Shown one piece after another: positions 22,131 to 32,677 of a stretch of DNA of 64,000 nt (position 1 is its first letter; every line of letters begins with the position of its first letter). A program made the position numbers and the translations under genes. The notes under the pieces are model-generated. The model searched no databases. It had not been told where the DNA came from and was given only the letters and a program-made list of their open reading frames with translations. The DNA is from Linum tenue. Lineage: Eukaryota; Streptophyta; Magnoliopsida; Malpighiales; Linaceae. Where the stretch lies: assembly GCA_946122785.1 (NCBI GenBank), contig CAMGYJ010000005.1:84810547-84874546 (forward strand). The letters run 5' to 3'.

Positions 22131-24121
22131 ATGACTCGGAGCAATCCGCCACCTTTGCTACCCCATGACGAGGAAATAAACCAAATTCTCCAACTCCTAG
22201 CACTGGAGAGGGTGCTAGCGGAGGCCAGGAGGAGAAGTGAAGAAAGGGGACAATAATTTGGTCCCGGTGCTAGTGGAGAAGAAGTTGATGAAGTGTAAGT
22301 TGAACCCCACATTGGAGTAGAAATGGCGGGAAACCAAAGAGAAGCGGGAGCTGCCCAACCTCGTAATCTAAACGATGCGGCGGCGAAAGAGGAAGCCCCG
22401 AGGACAATGGGATACTATATGGGCCCATGACCGATGAACATTCAATTACCAATCCTACACCCTCTCGTGGAGGCCAACGATTTCGAGATAAAGCCGGCTC
22501 TAGTGACCATGATACAGAACAATGCTTTGTTCCACGATCATGCGACCGAGTCACCAAGAGAGCATGTGCAAAGATTCTTGGAGCTCGCGGGGAGCTTGAA
22601 GATCAATGGCATGCCGGCCGAAGCTTTGTAACTGAGGCTTTTTCCTATGCACTTGCGGGGAAAGCACTCCGGTTGTTAAACAACCGCCCACCTTGTTCAA
22701 TCACCTCATGGGATGATCTTCTCAACAAATTGATGTCCCGCTACTGCCCGCCTTCAAAGACGGCCGAGTGGAGAAAGAAGATTACCCATTTCGATCAAGA
22801 AGAAGACGAGACCTTGAGGGATGCTTGGGAGAGATACTCCGATTATTTTCTTCAATGCCCTCACCATGGGTTCGAAGAACAGTTTTGGATTGAAACTTTT
22901 TACGGTGGTCTAATCCAAGAAGACAAGATTCTCATTGACTCACTGTGTCAAGGGAAATTGATGAATATGACTCCACCCCAAGTGACCGAACTACTTGAAG
23001 AAATCGCCTCAAGGGATACGATTGGCGATTGACGAGAAGTGGGAGGAGAAGAAATGATAGGGGAGTGAGAAGTGTGGGAGCAAGCGCTCCACTTGAAGCA
23101 AAGTTGGACAAGTTGATAGAGGTAATACTTGAAGATAATAAGCAAGGAAAGAGGTTGGTGATGTCTTGTGATTGGTGTTTGAGCACTAACCATGAGATGG
23201 CGGAGTGCCAAACAATGAAGGAGGCAACCACTCCGGAGGAGCAAGTCAATTTAGTGGCAAATGCTAGGGCTAATAACCTGTATAGCAATACTTATAATCA
23301 CGGATGGAGGAACCACCCCAATTTTGCTTGGCCAGCACCGACTAATCCGAGGCCCCCAAGTTTCTAAGGCCCCACGGGCAATTATCAACCTCGGCCAACC
23401 TTTATCCAACAATGGCCTCAAGTCCAAACTCGAACTTCCAACAACAATATCTCGCACAAGGTGGTCAAGGGTTTCAACAACAGCAACAACCTGACAAGCT
23501 ATCCAAGCTTAAAGACCTAGTGAACACCTTTGTGAGAACGAGTGCTCAAAAGTTTGAGAAGATTGAGCAATTCATTGATGTGGCGTCTACCAAATTTACC
23601 TCGATTGAGGTGGGACTCCGAAGCCATCAAGCGAGCCTCCAAGCTTGGAAGTGAAAATCGGAAATCTTATTGGGATCCTCACCGAGAGACCAAAGGGAGC
23701 CCTACCTTCCCAAACCATGGTGAACCCCAAGGATCATGCCGGGGTGAATGAAATTCAAGTGGGAAGTGGAAAGGTGACTCCGGGCGTCGCCGCTAAAGAA
23801 GTGATTGAGAAGGAGGATCCCAAACCAAAGGATAGAGAGAAAGTACCCTCGAGGAGAGAGAGGAAAGCGACAAGGAAGGCATCGCCGACACCACCTCCGG
23901 TGGTTGAGTACAAGCCACCTCTTTCTTTCCCCATGAGGATGTACAAGGAGAGGTTGGAGAATGAGTGTGGAGGTTTTATGGAAATGTTCCGCACCCTCCA
24001 CCTCAATATCCCTTTCCTTGAAGCCATGGCTCAAATGCCAAGATATGCCAAGTACCTCAAAGGATTCCTCACCAAGAAACCAAAGCTTGAAGGCCTAGCC
24101 AACGTGACTCTTGGCGAGTAG
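22131..24121 (+). pseudogene. Athila gag, frameshifted
   Basis: N-terminus at ATG 22131 (MTRSNPPPLLPHDEE), then in another frame FEIKPALVTMIQNNALFHDH and ESPREHVQRFLELAGSLKIN (22485-22620). After a further shift, 22632-23032 gives SITSWDDLLNKLMSRYCPPS, DETLRDAWERYSDYFLQCPH and FYGGLIQEDK, a clear Athila-type retrotransposon gag core. 23029-24121 continues in pieces with a poorly conserved C-terminal part and PLSFPMRMYKERLENECGG. At least four frame changes; not functional. Confidence 0.85.
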
Positions 24122-24145
24122 TGTTCGGCTTTCCTCCTCAACCGC

Positions 24146-24877
24146 TTGCCCAAAAAGCAGTCCGACCTAGGTAGCTTTACTATCCTTCTTGGTATTGGTA
24201 ACCATCATATAGACAATGCATTGGCGGACCTAGGAGCTAGTGTTAATATGATGCCCTACAAGCTTTTCAAAAAGTTAGAAGTAGGTGAACTTAAGAGCAC
24301 TAAGCTTAGCATCACTTTAGCTGACCGTTTGGTCATTAGCCCGAGATGCATTGTGAAGGACATGTTGGTGTGAGTAGGCAAGTTTTGCTATCCGACTGAT
24401 TTCGTAATTCTCGATATAAGCTAGGACTCGGATATGCCACTCATACTCAGTCGTCCCTTCCTCGCCACCGCCAAGGCATTGATAGACGTTAATGAGGGGA
24501 CCTTAATTCTGAGGGATGGTGAGGAGAGAATCAAGCTTGAAATTTACCCTAAGGCTAGAAGTGAGGAAGTAAAGGAGTTGGTTTCGAATGATGTGAATGT
24601 GAGTGGAGGAGAGCCTCTTAAGGAAAACCCCACTGTTACTTGTGTTGCTTGTGGTAATGTTGAGCAGGAAATCCAGGAGGATACTATGCCCAAGGAAAAG
24701 CGGAAGAATGCTTGGAGGCAAAAGATGAATGAAGCTTTGGCCCGAAGGAAGGAGAAGGCCAAAACTAAATTGGTCAACCAAGAGGGCCAACTTATGGAGC
24801 TTAAGATGGGAGGCTACAAGCCTCGCCCCGAAAGTATGGTGGATCCAATCCCGGTGGCATCACGTTCCAAGATGTGA
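24146..24877 (+). pseudogene. Athila protease remnant
   Basis: 24146-24373 reads SDLGSFTILLGIGN then NALADLGASVNMMPYKLFKK, the Athila retropepsin with D-L-G-A-S as the active-site motif (aspartate retained). After a tga at 24371-24373 and a short shift, 24434-24877 reads MPLILSRPFLATAKALIDVN, the protease C-terminal flap region. It then runs on into a Lys/Glu-rich stretch with no reverse transcriptase. Confidence 0.85.
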
Positions 24878-25084
24878 TTGATCCCCACCCGTCAAGCTAA
24901 TGACGATAACATAGTGCTTGTTGGGAGGCAACCCAACGGAGGTTTGTATTCTTTTCCTTATTTTCATTTTTGTGACAAGTGAAGAGTTCAAGTGGTTTCC
25001 CCGTGCCAAGTTTTGTGGTCTTGCGTTTTAAGGTTATGTTATGATTGATTAGGAGGCACGGTGGAAGAGGTTGAGCCAAATTTT
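24878..25084. other. Junction where pol should be
   Basis: The text gttgggaggcaacccaacgg at 24919-24938 is the sort of sequence that normally follows pol in Athila elements. It comes only 40 bp after the protease frame ends. No RT or integrase motif lies between, so the pol middle is deleted. Confidence 0.6.
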
Positions 25085-25644
25085 CTCAGAAGTGCCCTGT
25101 TTTCACTGAAGTTCACGGACGGATTGCTTAGTTCACGGTCTTACAAGACTGTGAACAGGAAAACACGTCGGTGAACTGGGCGCTTCTGCATGTTCAACAC
25201 GTGTCGACCAACCTCAGTTCACGGACGGATTTGAGTGTTCACGGTCTTAGAGACCGTGAACAGGCCAACGCATTTGTGAATTCCGTGCTTCGCCTATAAA
25301 AGGGGCGTGAACGATGACTCTTCACTTCACGATCCAAAACTTGCCGGAAAATTCGAATTCTTGACGGAAAACCGCGAAATTCCGACGATTTTTTATTTTT
25401 TCACCCATTTCCTGCGAGTAAAACCCAAAATCAACTTCATACCCATTCTCCCCTCGTCAAAACCGGCCCGTGCTGCGATTTTAGGGAGATTTGGGGCAAG
25501 TTTTTTCCGGTCAAGTCGCCGGCGACGAGTCTCCGACAAGCTTTCGACGAAGCTTCGGCAACCCCTCTCCGGCCTGTTTTTCGGCCATGTTTCGCCTTCC
25601 TCGCCCGCACCTCACTTCCTCCTATGTACTACTTGCGTCTCCAG
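25085..25644 (+). promoter_or_regulatory. Putative internal promoter and leader exon for the env-position ORF
   Basis: 25110-25261 repeats the LTR style of hairpins: gttcacggtcttacaagact at 25131 pairing with gtgaac, and gttcacggtctta then gagaccgtgaac at 25237-25261. A TATA box, tataaaag, follows at 25295-25302. Then comes a leader of about 340 bases ending at a donor, ccag|gttagt (25644/25645). An acceptor, tttttgcag, ends at 26111, two bases before an ATG. Together these look like a separate transcription unit; use of the sites is inference. Confidence 0.5.
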
Positions 25645-26111
25645 GTTAGTTTTTTAGCTCTACCTTGTTAATTTTGGGAGAATTTGATTAGGTAGAGAAG
25701 TGAGGATGATTTTGATGCTTTGAATGTTTAACCTAGAATTAGGGCGAGGAATTAGGTGAATTAGGTTGATTGAATGGTGGAATGTGGTTGCATGAGCCTA
25801 GTTGAGCCTTGGTGGGCGTGTTTGAACCGAATTGCCTTTATTTTTTGAATTTGCTCACCAAGTGCTATTTTGTGAATGCATGTGAGGCTTTATGCTTGAT
25901 TGGTGGATGGTAGCCACCGTGGTTTGGGTTGTGGTTCAAATTATTGGATGAATGAACCGTGAAATAACCACAACAATGCCACGATGTGCTTGAGCTTAAA
26001 TGTTTGACATCCATTGTGAAAATATAAGTGTGGGGGGAATCTCTTTTTCTCCCAATGAGCAATATTTGATGATTGTTTCCATGTATGGTATATGTTTGCC
26101 AATTTTTGCAG
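25645..26111 (+). other. Putative intron before the env-position ORF
   Basis: Begins gttagtttttt, T-rich with several stops, and ends aatttttgcag. Contains aagtgtggggggaat at about 26028-26042, a purine tract also typical of Athila internal regions. Confidence 0.45.
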
Positions 26112-26331
26112 GATGCTCTACCTGGATCATGAGTACATCAGCTACCTGGTGCATCACGCGGAGTTTGGCAACAAGTTTGCCTACCAGAGGGACAGCCCGA
26201 TAGGGCCCCATTGGAGGCTGGACCTGGACATGTTCAACTTGTTCAAGTGCCGAGTTGCGATGTCAGGGGTACTTTGTGACCCCCAATGGCGCCAGCTCCT
26301 GACGGTGGATGAGCAGATCTAGCATGAGATC

Positions 26332-27279
26332 TGATATGATCCCAAATAGGCAACTCTACAAGTTGGAATTACTTGACGAAGAAGCAAGCTCAAGCTGCCT
26401 GAAGAACATTCATTTCTGTCAGTGTCATTTTCCGTGTTCAAGTAGCCTAATTTGGAGGCACGTTTCTCTCAATTGGCTCAATGGAAATTCAAGTTTAATG
26501 GCTTGTATTGAACATGGAGTGATTATCTACAGCTTGATATGCTTGGTTGCTCAAGAAGAAGTCATTAAGGTTGTTTTCCAAAGGCTCAAAGTTGCTACCT
26601 CAAAACTGGAAAACTGCCAGAATTTGGTTAAGGCAGAAACTGTGTTCAAGAAGCCTACTTTGGAGCTCCATTCCAGAAGCATGGATCAGATTCGAGTCCA
26701 GAAGCTTATACCACATGAAAGTAGGTATGTTCTAATACAAAGACATGGCATTGGATGATTGGAAGCTTACCTGGAAGGCTTTGATCGAGAGGCTCAAAGA
26801 TGGCATCAAAGCTGTTTGGTTACTTGGAGCTAAAGGCAGATTTCTTTTTCTTGTTTAGTTAGGATTTCATTGTTTTGGTAGTTTTTTTATTCCTTTTCGT
26901 ATTAGACTGTAATTAGGAGTTTATGGGACGTGTGTAACCCTAGCTAGGCCTATTTAAGCTTTCTATTTCGTTATAAAACTCAGACTTTGTTGAATAGAAT
27001 TCGAAACCTTTGGGTTTTTGCAAGTTTGCGTACTTGTGTGAGCTTTGGTGGATTCCAAGCTCGTTGAGCTCTTGTATCGATCAAGAACGCGTTGATCGTG
27101 GTCGGGCATCTACCTTTTATACCAATCGAGCGTTCCCCAGGTGTGGAATCGTCCTTTTGGTTCCGTTTTATCCAAGTTCTTATTAAGAACGCGTTGTTCT
27201 TGATTCGAGCTCAATCGATTCTTCGATTGAGTTGTTTGCTGCGTGACTTTGATAAACATACACCCCCAGGGGCGTATTA
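26332..27279 (+). repeat. 5' LTR of the nested element
   Basis: Starts tgatatgatcccaaatagg, ends aggggcgtatta. Open frames of about 150 codons in both LTR copies (26309-26758 and the same in the 3' LTR) are a by-product of the LTR sequence, not genes. Confidence 0.92.
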
Positions 27280-27281
27280 AG

Positions 27282-27293
27282 TGGTATCAGAGC
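27282..27293 (+). other. Primer binding site, initiator-Met tRNA type
   Basis: tggtatcagagc, two bases after the LTR end; complementary to the 3' end of plant initiator methionine tRNA. Confidence 0.9.
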
Positions 27294-27376
27294 CCCGTTC
27301 AAGTCAGGGCGAGAAAGGAGGCTGTGTTTCGCGCGATTCTGCAGCCGCAAAAACAAAGAAAAAAGAAACAGAATCG

Positions 27377-28642
27377 ATGGCAGCAGAGGAGCTAGAAGAA
27401 TCGATGTTCTTCACTCGTTGTTTAATCCAGGATCAGCTGGGTTTGGTTCTCGTTGATGGAGGCAGGGAGTGGAATTTGATTTCCTTAAGGGTCGTGAGCA
27501 AGCTAGGGCTGCAAACACAGCTGCATCCGAAACCATACGTATTCCAATCACCGTATGAAAACAAATTCAACATTGTAGTGTCTCAGGTGGCCGTGACATT
27601 CTCGATTGGCCAATACGAGGATCAAGTGCTTTGCGATGTAATCTATAATCTCCCCAGCAGCCTCGTGTTGGGACAACCATGGTTCAGAGATCGTGAAGTT
27701 CGGTTGGCAAGCCGACGAAGCAAGAAATTCAGATTGCGAAGTCGAAATAAGGTGTTCGTTTTGAGTCCCTTGGCGCCAGAAGCAGCTGCTGAAGATTTGA
27801 GGGTGCTGAAACAACTCCAAGAAGAGTATCAGTTGGACTTGGTGTCGAAGGCGTCGTCGAAGGGCAACCACTCAGTCCCGACTCTGTTCGGAGCTGGCAA
27901 CCTCTATCTTACGCCTGAAAAACAGAGTCCCAACGTCAGCACCCCTGTCGACGATGAGGAAAGGAAGCTGGAGCACGAAGCGGCAAGACACGCATTCGTG
28001 GAGGAAGAAGGAACGGAGGTGAGTCGAGGGGAAGCACAAGATAGGTCTGAAGATGGTCGAATCCTTCCGTCGACAGCAACGCCACAGCTCTGCCACGTTC
28101 TGGAACAACAGAGCAGGAGAGAGGTTATATTGGTTGGAGCTCGGGAGAGAAATCCGACTCAATCCAAGGATACCAAGGCACTCCCTTACGCCTCAGAAAG
28201 CTCTCATGTCTATCAAATGGAAACGAATCCTTATGTTTTGCAAGAACGAAATCGAGTTTCAATGCCTCTGCAAATGCATGAACAAGAAGAACAATTGGCT
28301 GAATGGGTGGGAGAGAATGGGCGCAATCCGACGCAAACGGCCACTGTAGAATCATTCGTCGAGGTCCAAGGAACGTGCCGGAACAGCCAATTCATCCATT
28401 CGATGCCTGAACAAGAATCGCCCAATTCAGAACAGCAATTTCTGGGCTTCGAAAATTTAAATACGGCCGACGGCGGGAAAGGAAGAGGAGAAGATTCGAC
28501 GAAGTTGGTGATGAATCGCGACTGGGAACATGCCCAGACTTACAATTGGAAGCCTGTCGAATCTCGTGGAGTAATCGAATTGGATTGGGGATGCCTCAAT
28601 TCCAAACCCCCAATTGTGCCAAACTGCAGTACCACGACCTAA
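27377..28642 (+). CDS. Protease-like ORF of the nested element (421 aa)
   Basis: I start at ATG 27377 (MAAEELEESMFF); the frame is open upstream to the primer site but has no earlier ATG. Residues about 12-110 resemble the retropepsin of Ty3/gypsy chromovirus-type elements: LVLVDGGREWNLISLRVVSK with the D-G-G active-site region, VTFSIGQYEDQVLCDVIYN, and LVLGQPWFRDREV. The rest (residues 120-421) is hydrophilic, Glu/Gln-rich and unassigned. The ORF stops at 28642, but a second frame starting around 28614 continues similar composition to about 28890, so a single shift may have shortened it. No gag CCHC, RT or integrase. Normally this protease is part of a gag-pol polyprotein; a protease-only element is odd. 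Confidence 0.65.
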   Translation: MAAEELEESMFFTRCLIQDQLGLVLVDGGREWNLISLRVVSKLGLQTQLHPKPYVFQSPYENKFNIVVSQVAVTFSIGQYEDQVLCDVIYNLPSSLVLGQPWFRDREVRLASRRSKKFRLRSRNKVFVLSPLAPEAAAEDLRVLKQLQEEYQLDLVSKASSKGNHSVPTLFGAGNLYLTPEKQSPNVSTPVDDEERKLEHEAARHAFVEEEGTEVSRGEAQDRSEDGRILPSTATPQLCHVLEQQSRREVILVGARERNPTQSKDTKALPYASESSHVYQMETNPYVLQERNRVSMPLQMHEQEEQLAEWVGENGRNPTQTATVESFVEVQGTCRNSQFIHSMPEQESPNSEQQFLGFENLNTADGGKGRGEDSTKLVMNRDWEHAQTYNWKPVESRGVIELDWGCLNSKPPIVPNCSTTT

Positions 28643-28881
28643 AGAAAGCTCCGATCGTTTTCCGGAAAAATTGGTCGTCAATGAGGGTTTGTTGCAAGTC
28701 CAGGTAGAGTTCCCAACAACACTGCAAGATGCAAAGTCCAAAAAACAAAGCGAAATTGAAGTTGAAGTTGTTGAAATTCCGCAGAAGAACATGTTTGAGC
28801 AGCCCACTTTCGATCCAATTTGGGATCAATTTTGTGAACGGTTTGAGGAAAGAAAGGCCAAAGTGTTGAGGGCAACACTTT

Positions 28882-28897
28882 TTAAAGAGGGAGGGCC
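28882..28897 (+). other. Polypurine tract of the nested element
   Basis: ttaaagagggagggcc directly before the 3' LTR start at 28898; the plus-strand priming site. Confidence 0.8.
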
Positions 28898-29845
28898 TGA
28901 TATGATCCCAAATAGGCCACTCTACAAGTTGGAATTACTTGACGAAGAAGCAAGCTCAAGCTGCCTGAAGAACATTCATTTCTGTCAGTGTCATTTTCCG
29001 TGTTCAAGTAGCCTAATTTGGAGGCACGTTTCTCTCAATTGGCTCAATGGAAATTCAAGTTTAATGGCTTGTATTGAACATGGAGTGATTATCTACAGCT
29101 TGATATGCTTGGTTGCTCAAGAAGAAGTCATTAAGGTTGTTTTCCAAAGGCTCAAAGTTGCTACCTCAAAACTGGAAAACTGCCAGAATTTGGTTAAGGC
29201 AGAAACTGTGTTCAAGAAGCCTACTTTGGAGCTCCATTCCAGAAGCATGGATCAGATTCGAGTCCAGAAGCTTATACCACATGAAAGTAGGTATGTTCTA
29301 ATACAAAGACATGGCATTGGATGATTGGAAGCTTACCTGGAAGGCTTTGATCGAGAGGCTCAAAGATGGCATCAAAGCTGTTTGGTTACTTGGAGCTAAA
29401 GGCAGATTTCTTTTTCTTGTTTAGTTAGGATTTCATTGTTTTGGTAGTTTTTTTATTCCTTTTCGTATTAGACTGTAATTAGGAGTTTATGGGACGTGTG
29501 TAACCCTAGCTAGGCCTATTTAAGCTTTCTATTTCGTTGTAAAACTCAGACTTTGTTGAATAGAATTCGAAACCTTTGGGTTTTTGCAAGTTTGCGTACT
29601 TGTGTGAGCTTTGGTGGATTCCAAGCTCGTTGAGCTCTTGTATCGATCAAGAACGCGTTGATCGTGGTCGGGCATCTACCTTTTATACCAATCGAGCGTT
29701 CCCCAGGTGTGGAATCGTCCTTTTGGTTCCGTTTTATCCAAGTTCGTATTAAGAACGCGTTGTTCTTGATTCGAGCTCAATCGATTCTTCGATTGAGTTG
29801 TTTGCTGCGTGACTTTGATAAACATACACCCCCAGGGGCGTATTA
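28898..29845 (+). repeat. 3' LTR of the nested element
   Basis: Same 948-bp length as the 5' LTR with three differences seen by eye, so insertion was recent. Confidence 0.92.
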
Positions 29846-30725
29846 AGATCTGCGTGGAGTTCTACTCCACCTTCTCCCACGTCGTCACGGCCAGTAAGAA
29901 GAGCCGCCCACACGTGGAGTTCATGCTGGGAGGTCAGCCACGAGTGGTAACCTACGACACCTTTTCTCAGGCCATGGGGCTCGACACCACCCACATGACG
30001 ATGACGGAGCGACAGTACACAGTGGATTTCACCTATTAGGGAGCATTCCGAGCCCTCTGCCGCCTCGAGCATGAGCAAGACAACCGCACTAACGCGGTGA
30101 AGTTGAGGACTCCTTGGAGGAACCTTCACACTTTTCTCACCCGCTCGGTCATTCATAGCCTACAGTTAGGCCATCTGATAACAAACAGAGGACTAATTTC
30201 CCTCTACTCCCTGAGGAGTCAAGCGGAGCCGATCCATCTGGGATCTTTGATGGCCACATGGGCGACCTCATTACGAGGATGGCTCGACAATTCCACATGG
30301 ATCTGGCTCGATGCTCCAGCGTCGGGAGGGTGGAACCCTTCCTAGTGGCGACCCTTTACAACTAGAAGTTGGTCCTCCAGGGAGAGCGAGGAGTGGAGTA
30401 CCTCGAGGGACTCTGACCATCAGGAGTCATCAGAGCAGCAGTCGACCCGGATCTAGTGGAGCCTAATCCAGAGGGCCCACCAGCAGAGCAGCCACCTACT
30501 CGAGCACCTGGCCACCGCCGGCATCCCACACTCCAGCGCCTAGCCCAGCCACCACCATCAGAAGCAGAAGGTGATCCCCTCGTCCAGAGGGTGGATTGCC
30601 TAGAGACAAACTTCGTGGGAGTGACTTCCCGCCTCGACCGGCAGACCGACCTCCTCGAGCTGATGGCTCGACGTCAGGGCCGCCTTCCATATGAGAGGGA
30701 GGTTCCTTCCACCCGCGAGAGGTAG

Positions 30726-32677
30726 ACAACGAGTGAGATATGTGGCAGAGCTGATTTTTTTCGCCTTACTTCTCCACTTGTAACTCTGAACTTGTTTTTG
30801 TTATTTTTCTTTCTCTTGTGTGTGTGTGTGACTGTAAACTACTACTACTATCGTATTGTGTTTGTAATAAACTCGCCTCGAGCGAGTCATATTATGTTTG
30901 TGTGTGTGTTTATCCTACCCCGAAATCGATTCCAACTTTCACTCACCAAGCCCAAGCGGTAACATCATTCTACCCCTATCTCACGCCATTGAGGGCAATG
31001 TCGAGCTTAAGTGTGGGGAGGGGGGGGGGGGGGGGTAGTTCACTATTATGCTTGTGTGAGTGTGATTCATGCTTGGAGCCTTGATGTATGCCCAAATTTG
31101 AAAAATTTGAGGGCTCCAAGCAATGTTTGCATGATCAAAGTGGCCGATGTGTGGAAAAATCTTGTGTTTATTGACATTGATCTTGATTTGTTGCATGTGA
31201 TCGAGTATATCCTATGATGATAACTGAGAGGTCTATTAGGATAGTGCAAAATTTTGGTACTCATGTGTGCATAAATGAATGGATGTCTTGACTCGATTAC
31301 TTGTTGACTACAATTTGCCATGCATTGTGTTTTGTGAATTGGAATAGATGGTTGGGTGACTAGGTAGCCATGTGAGTTTTGAGCCGATCGTTTTCTTCTT
31401 GTGTGCTTAGATCCCTCTTACCATGGCGAGTAACATCACAATTGTCACTAGTGAGTATGATGGAGGCATAGGATTAGTCCACGCCCAAATGTTGATTGTC
31501 CCGAAATGGGTTATCCACTAGTCAACCCTTTGAGTCGTGTGACTTCGAGGGTCATTCTTAAGTTAGAAGCTTTGTGCTTGTGAGCTTAATGGTGTTGATA
31601 GAACAACCTCCAATCCTTTATTCGTGTCTAAACATGAGTCGTTCTTGTATCACGGAGCTCTCACTTTTGAGTTTCCATAGAGGTTCTACATAGGAGGTTT
31701 GTGTGCGGTTCTTGCTAGGAATGGAAAAGGAAGTGTCGTGTTGGAGTGAGAAAAGAAAAAGAAAAGAAAAGAGAAATGAAAAAGAGGTAATAAAACGGGG
31801 TAAATAAAGTAGAGTGCCACGAAAAACCAAAGTGTATGCTCTAGGAGGGGTCTCTGTGCACTCAAGCCATTAAAACCTCCACATTGTTTTAGAACTCCTT
31901 CACTACCAAATCGAAAGGTGATAGCAAGAGACCGAGGAGGAGTCCTTTAATGTAGTTCACGATGGGTGATAGTTTGGAAGGGAGAGATAAGGTTTTTGGC
32001 CGATGCTAGTGGCCTTTGGCTGAAAAGAAGGGTCTTAGTCAAAATCATAGAACCTTCGGGTTTAGGTTGAAGGTGTAGAACCTCATGTCGTGTTTGCCAC
32101 CGCCCAAAAAGGCTTTTCTCCGTGACCAAGACAATTGCCAGTCATTTGAGCACGTGTCTAAGACCTCCGGCCAAGCTAGTGGTGGCAACCATCCCGTGAA
32201 CTGTAGCATTTAGAGGTTACCACCGTGGTATTGAGACGATAGGGCCGAGTGTTGATGATTGTGCACATCTTTTGTACCAAAAAGGTGCCGACCCCACTAG
32301 TCTTGAGAATGAGTGATTCATTCTTGTTTTGCATGCCATATCATACCCCGGTGAGGACCTTTGTTGCCTTTCTATTCATTCCTTGGACTTGAATTCTATG
32401 CAAGGTTAGTTGTGGTTGATAAGTGGTCTTGTTGAGACTTGCATTGATCCATGAACAAGGTGATAAAATTTCGTTTGCCCACTTTTGGTGGCCTCGAATG
32501 TCGTTTGTGGTCGATGTCGGTATTGCTTGCAACGGTCCATGTATTAAATGCCAATAGTCATTGAGAATTCCCACTTTGTGCCCTTTGAGTTGTCCCCAAA
32601 ATATTTATGTAGGTGGAAATATTACCTTGAGGGAAACGGGTAGCTTGGGGACAAGCAAACGTCTAAGTGCGGGGGAG
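30726..32677 (+). other. Athila 3' non-coding region
   Basis: Includes tg/gt repeats (about 30818-30830 and 30898-30909), cattgagggcaatgtcgagc followed by aagtgtggggag and a run of about 18 G (31019-31036), a layout usual in Athila 3' regions. Ends in the polypurine tract agtgcgggggag (32666-32677). No coding seen. Confidence 0.6.

Larger units (their letters stand above)
26332..29845 (+). mobile_element. Young non-autonomous LTR retrotransposon (3514 bp) with protease-like ORF
   Basis: Two 948-bp LTRs (26332-27279 and 28898-29845) differ at only three positions that I could find (caac/ccac at 26350, a/g in cgttataaaac, t/g in gttcttatt). Perfect 5-bp TSD agatc at 26327-26331 and 29846-29850. 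Primer site tggtatcagagc at 27282 (initiator-Met tRNA type) and polypurine tract aaagagggagggcc just before the 3' LTR. The 1.6-kb interior has one long ORF with a retropepsin-like domain and no RT or integrase, so it must be moved by another element. LTR ends are TG...TA, not the usual TG...CA. Confidence 0.93.
26113..30725 (+). pseudogene. Athila env-position ORF, interrupted by a nested retroelement
   Basis: 26113-26331 (MLYLDHEYISYLVHHAEF, WRQLLTVDEQI, then a tag) and 29851-30345 form one frame: removing the nested element and one copy of its 5-bp TSD restores reading without a shift. The second part has CVEFYSTFSHVV, VEFMLGGQPRVVTYDTFSQA, a stop at 30037-30039, then LRTPWRNLHTFLTRS and LGHLITNRGLISLYSL. 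30456-30725 ends with a possible coiled coil (QRVDCLETNFVGVTSRLDRQ). The EFYSTF...GG...S..F...MGL layout resembles the extra ORF found in plant Athila-type elements. I see no signal peptide, so env function is not shown. Confidence 0.6.

Noticed and set aside
25307..25657. 116-codon frame as a gene
   Set aside because: It reads through the probable leader of the Athila third ORF and across the donor; composition is not protein-like and no family is recognised.
26309..26758. 149-codon frame, repeated inside the frame at 28614-29324
   Set aside because: Lies in the 948-bp LTR of the nested element and occurs in both copies; no homology recognised.
27282..27293. tRNA gene suggested by tggtatcagagc
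   Set aside because: It is a primer binding site directly after an LTR; no cloverleaf surrounds it.
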